Below, piece after piece: positions 60,273-64,000 of a DNA stretch of 64,000 nucleotides. Every line of letters starts with the position of its first letter. The stretch's first letter is position 1. The stretch is from Atriophallophorus winterbourni. Lineage: Eukaryota; Platyhelminthes; Trematoda; Plagiorchiida; Microphallidae. The position numbers and the translations under genes are program-made. Where the stretch lies: positions 1-64,000 of the forward strand of contig JACCGJ010014164.1 in the NCBI GenBank assembly GCA_013407085.1, read 5' to 3'. Under the pieces are notes generated by a model that ran no database searches, was not told the origin of the DNA, and worked only from the letters and a program-made list of their open reading frames with translations.

Positions 60273-60496
60273 TCTACTGTAAACATGACAAGCAGAGCAA
60301 CAAAATATGTTTTATCACAACCCTCTGATATAATTAAGCTACACGACAACAAAATTAAACTTAACTGCTCCAAAGCAATCAGGGTATGTTAGAATCGACC
60401 AGAAACCATATACAGTCTAAATAAACGAACCAAACCACAACAAAGCAATAAAACAACACCAAACCCCCTAATCACGCCCAAAACCACAGCTATCAC
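60232..60496 (-). pseudogene. nad4L: Mitochondrial nad4L copy
   Basis: From GTG at 60,496 the frame reads VIAVVLGVIRGFGVVLLLCC, then LIALEQLSLILLSCSLI, and YFVALLVMFTVDAVFSLSVL. The LExLSxxLL and MFTVDAxFSLxVL segments correspond to the LE and FTVEVALGL helices of nad4L, which carry the conserved membrane Glu residues (here one is Asp). Length of about 265 bp is standard. The stretch 60,497-60,536 upstream would be the cob-nad4L boundary, where the NUMT ends. Confidence 0.75.
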
Positions 60497-60536
60497 AGAT
60501 TATACCTTTGAGGGAGAGACATTCACCTCTTCAGAT

Positions 60537-63500
60537 AGGAGGCCCAGAAAGAAAAAAGAAAAGAATTGAAAGACTCGAATTTAAGGGTTGAAACTCCCAA
60601 ATTTATTTAAAAAAAATAGTGTGTAAAAAATGCACAAAAAATACCCCATTTTGCCCGGTCAAACTCACCTTTTTATAAGTACATAAGGATCTCCCCTTAC
60701 TACATTTTTTTGAGTTTAGCCAAACAAAACCCACTTTGGGATGGGGGTTTTACCGCATCAAACTGAAAATTTCAGATTTTTTCGAAATAATTTTTTCTGA
60801 GTCTGTAGCAAATGTTTACACCCACAAAGTAAGAGTTCAAACTATTTTGCTCACAACTCGCCAGACGAGATGGAATCTCCCCACCACACTGGATTTTCGT
60901 GAACACGAGATTTTTTTCCCTATTATATATTACTATATAATATAGTATGTATAACTTTTTCGTGCAACATTTAGTTTCTCTCATTTTTGCAAGATTTAAA
61001 ATCTAGAATATTCGGCTCACCTGTTCAAAACAGGAGGCCCAGGAAGAAAAAAAGAAAAGGATTGAAAGACTCGAATTCGGGGTTAAAAACTCCCAAATGT
61101 ATTAAAAAATAGTGTGAAGAAAATACACAAAAATACCTCATTTTGCCCGGTCAAACTCACTTTTTTCATGTAAGTAAGGGTCCCTCCCTACATCATTCTT
61201 TTTTAAGTTCAGCCAGGCAAAACCTATTTTGGGAGAGGAAATTTAACCGCATCAAACTCAAAATTTCAGACTTTCTCAAAATAATTTTTTTAATTTTGTA
61301 GCAAATTTTCACACCCCCAAAGTTGGGGTTCAAACTATTTTGCTCACAACTCGCCAGAGAAGATGGAATCTCCCCACCACACTGGATTTTCGTGAACACA
61401 GATTTTTTCTCCCTATTTTATATAAATATATAATATAATATGAATTTTTCATCACTTATTCGTGCACCATTTAGGCCCTCCGTTTTTGCAAGGTCTGGAA
61501 TACAAAGTATTCGTCTCATCTGTTTAAAACAGGAGGCCCGAAAAGAAAAAAGAAAAGAATTGTAAAACTCGAATTTGTGGTTATAACTCCCAACTTATTA
61601 AAGAAATGGTGTGTAAAAATACACAAAAAATACTCCATTTCGCCCGGTCAAACTCACTTTACTTTAAGTACGTAAGGTTCCCCCCTTACAACATTTTTTT
61701 CAAGTTTAGCCAATCAAAACCCACTTTGGGAGAGGGGGTTTTACCGCATCAAATTCAAAATTTCAGATTTTCCCAAAATTATTTTCTTGATTTTGTAGCA
61801 AATTTTCACACCCACGAAGTAAGGGTTCAAACTATCTTGCTCACAACTCGCCAGAGGAGATGGAATCTCCCCGCCACACTGGATTTTCGTGAACACAAGA
61901 TTTATTTTCTCCATTATATATTACTATATAATATAGTATGTATTTTTCATCACTTTTTCGTGCACCATCAAGGCCCTCCCTTTTTGCAAGGTCTGAAATA
62001 CAAAATATTTGGCTCCCCCGTTCAAAACAGGAGGCCTAGAAAAGAAGGAAAGAATTGAAAGACTCGAATTTGGGGTTGAAACTCCCAAATTTGTATAAAA
62101 AAATAGTGTGTGGAAAATACACAAAAATACCCCATTTTGCCCGGTCAAACTCACTTTTCTTCAAGTACGTAAGGGTCTACCCTCACAAAATTTTTTTTCA
62201 AGTTTAGCCAGGCAAAACCCACTCTGGAAGATGGGGTTTTACCTCATCAAACTCAAAATTTCAGATTTTTTCAAAATAATTTTTTTAATTTTGTAGCACA
62301 TTTTCACACTCCCAAAGTTAGGGTTCAAACAATTTTGCTCACAAATCGCCAGAGGAGATAAAATCTCCCCATCACACTGGATTTTCGTGAACACGAGATT
62401 TTTTGCCCTATTATATATTACAATATAATATAGTATGTATTTTTCATCACTTTTTCGTGCACCAATTAGGTTCTCTCATTTTTTGCAAGGTTCAGAAACT
62501 AAAATATTCGGCTCCTCTTTTAAAAACAGTGGGCCCAGAAAGACAAAAACAAAAGGGTTAAAAAACTCGAATTTGGGGTCAAAAACTCCCAAATTTATTA
62601 CAAAAATAGTGTGTAATAAATACACAAAAAATATCCTATTTTGCCCGTTCAAACTCACTTTTTTCCTGTGCGTCAGGGTACCTCCTTATATCATTTTTTT
62701 CAAGTTCAGCCAGGCAAAACCCATTTTGGGAGAGGGGATTTTACCGCATCAAACTCAAAATTTCAGATTTTTTTCAAAATAATTTTTTTTAATTTTGTAC
62801 CAAATTTTTACACCTCCAAAGTTAGGGTTCAAACTATTTTGCTCACAACTCGCCAGAGGAGATATAATCTCTCCACCAAACTGGATTTTCGTGAACACAA
62901 GATTTTTTCTTGCTATTATATATTACTATATAATATAGTATGTATTCTTAATCACTTCTTCGTGCACCATTTGGGCCCCCCCACTTTTTGCAAGGTCTGA
63001 AATACGAAATATTTGGCTCACATGTTCAAAACAGGAGGCCCAGAAAGGAAAAAGAAAAGAATTGAAAGACTCGAATTTGGGGTTGAAACTCCCAAATTTA
63101 TTAAAAAAATGTTGTGTATAAAATACACGAAAAATACCCCCATTTTGCCCAGTCAAAATCACTTTTTTAAGTACGTTAGGGTCCTATCCCATCACAACAT
63201 TTTTTTCAAGTTGAGCCCGACAAAACCTATTTTGGGAGAGGGGGTTTTACCGCACCAAACTCAAAATTTCAGATTTTTTCAAAATAATTTTTTTTAACTT
63301 TGTAGCAAATTTTTACACCCCCAAAGTTAGGGTTCAAACTATTTTCCTCACAACTCGCCAGAGAAGATGAAATCTCCACACCACACTGGATTTTCGTGAA
63401 CACAATATTTTTTTCCCTATTATATATTACTATATAAAATAGTATGTATATTTTATAACTTTTTCGTGCACCATTTAGGCCCCCTCATTTTTTGCAAGGT

Positions 63501-64000
63501 TTAAAATACAAAATATTCGGCTCCCTTGTTCGAAACAGGAGGCCCGGAAAGAAAATAGAATAGAATTGAAAGACTCGAAATTGGAGTTGAAACTCCCAAA
63601 TATATTAAAAAATAGTGTGTAAAAAATACGCAAAAAATACCCCATTTTGCCCGGTCAAACTCACTTTTTAAGTACGTAAGGGTCCCCCCATACAACATTT
63701 TTTTTTAAGTTGAGCCAGACAAAACCGACTTTTTTACCGCATCAAACTCAAAATTTCAGATTTCTTTAAAATAATTTTTTTGTAATTTTGTAGCAAATTT
63801 TTACACCCCTAAAGTTGGGGTTCAAACTATTTTGCTCACAACTCGCCAGAGAAGATGAAATCTCCACACCACACTGGATTTTCGTGAACACAATATTTTT
63901 TCCCTATTATATATTACTATATAAAATAGTATGTATATTTTATAACTTTTTCGTGCACCATTTAGGCCCCCTCATTTTTTGCAAGGTTTAAAATACAAAA
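60537..64000 (+). repeat. ~495-bp satellite, forward block 3d
   Basis: Seven forward units after the NUMT, with GTGAACAC landmarks near 60,900, 61,393, 61,893, 62,388, 62,893, 63,398 and 63,886. The first unit starts abruptly at AGGAGGCCCAGAAAG, a different phase from where the satellite stopped at 52,050 (TTTTTTCAAG). The stretch from 63,366 is repeated from 63,854 (offset 488), including GATGAAATCTCCACACCAC and the ATAAAATAGTATGTATATTTTATAA variant. No gene. Confidence 0.95.

Larger units (their letters stand above)
52700..60536 (-). other. NUMT: ~7.8-kb nuclear copy of flatworm mitochondrial DNA
   Basis: A contiguous stretch read on minus, T- and G-rich in the sense strand, holding nad4L, nad4, tRNAs, atp6, nad2, tRNAs, nad1, tRNAs, nad3, trnW, cox1 and rrnL in the order of neodermatan flatworms. 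It is flanked on the right directly by satellite (AGGAGGCCCAGAAAG from about 60,537) and on the left by a LINE fragment. Frameshifts in cox1, nad3, nad1 and atp6 show nuclear decay. TGA at Trp sites and AAA at an Asn site reflect the source genome's code. Missing from the mitochondrial genome are cox3, cob, rrnS, cox2, nad6 and nad5. Confidence 0.93.

Noticed and set aside
52700..60536. True mitochondrial contig
   Set aside because: cox1, nad3, nad1 and atp6 are frameshifted, and both ends join nuclear repeats.
61606..62058. 150-codon open frame in the last satellite block
   Set aside because: It reads through a monomer like many shorter frames here. Translation is the same low-complexity FFK/FSQ-type string produced by every unit.
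1..64000. CENP-B box in the monomer
   Set aside because: I looked for the TTCG...A..CGGG pattern. TTTCGTGAACAC and TTTTTCGTGCACC resemble its start only, and no full match is seen.
1..64000. CRISPR array or prokaryotic repeat system
   Set aside because: Repeat units are ~495 bp, head-to-tail and without unique spacers; the embedded elements are eukaryotic.

Overview
The window is a repeat-dominated stretch of a eukaryotic nuclear genome. I see no intact host protein-coding gene. About 50 kb of the 64 kb is one AT-rich satellite of roughly 495 bp (observed spacing about 480-505 bp), present in about 100 copies. Short ORFs in the satellite are chance frames; they recur because the monomers are similar. 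The satellite lies in three blocks: forward (1-19,920), inverted (19,921-31,969) and forward again (31,975-64,000).

Four foreign segments interrupt it. (1) 11,848-12,208: a short LINE derivative that joins what looks like a LINE 5' region to the 3' end of a reverse-transcriptase ORF. (2) 33,948-35,083: a pogo/Tigger-like DNA transposon with terminal inverted repeats, a TA duplication and an internally deleted, frameshifted CENP-B/transposase gene. (3) 37,838-41,495 (minus): a nearly complete LINE with a 965-codon endonuclease/reverse-transcriptase/zinc-finger ORF, a very short 3' UTR and a (CAA)n tail. (4) 52,051-60,536: a composite of a 5'-truncated CR1/L2-like LINE 3' fragment joined directly to about 7.8 kb of nuclear mitochondrial DNA (NUMT).

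The NUMT is the best clue to the organism. Read on the minus strand it runs nad4L, nad4, trnF, trnM, atp6, nad2, trnV, trnA, trnD, nad1, trnN, trnP, nad3, trnW, cox1, rrnL. That is the gene order of parasitic flatworms (Neodermata: digeneans and cestodes). TGA stands at Trp positions and AAA stands at a conserved Asn position in cox1, as expected of the flatworm mitochondrial code. Several genes carry frameshifts, so this is a decayed nuclear copy and not an organelle contig. The host is therefore most likely a parasitic flatworm. I cannot name the species.

The satellite shows higher-order structure (duplicated blocks with periods of about 1.0, 2.0, 2.5 and 3.44 kb) and an unusual density of short inverted repeats, seven per monomer. 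Nothing here forms a working pathway. The biology is that of a pericentromere-like or heterochromatic array: unequal exchange, inversion, retroposition and capture of organelle DNA.
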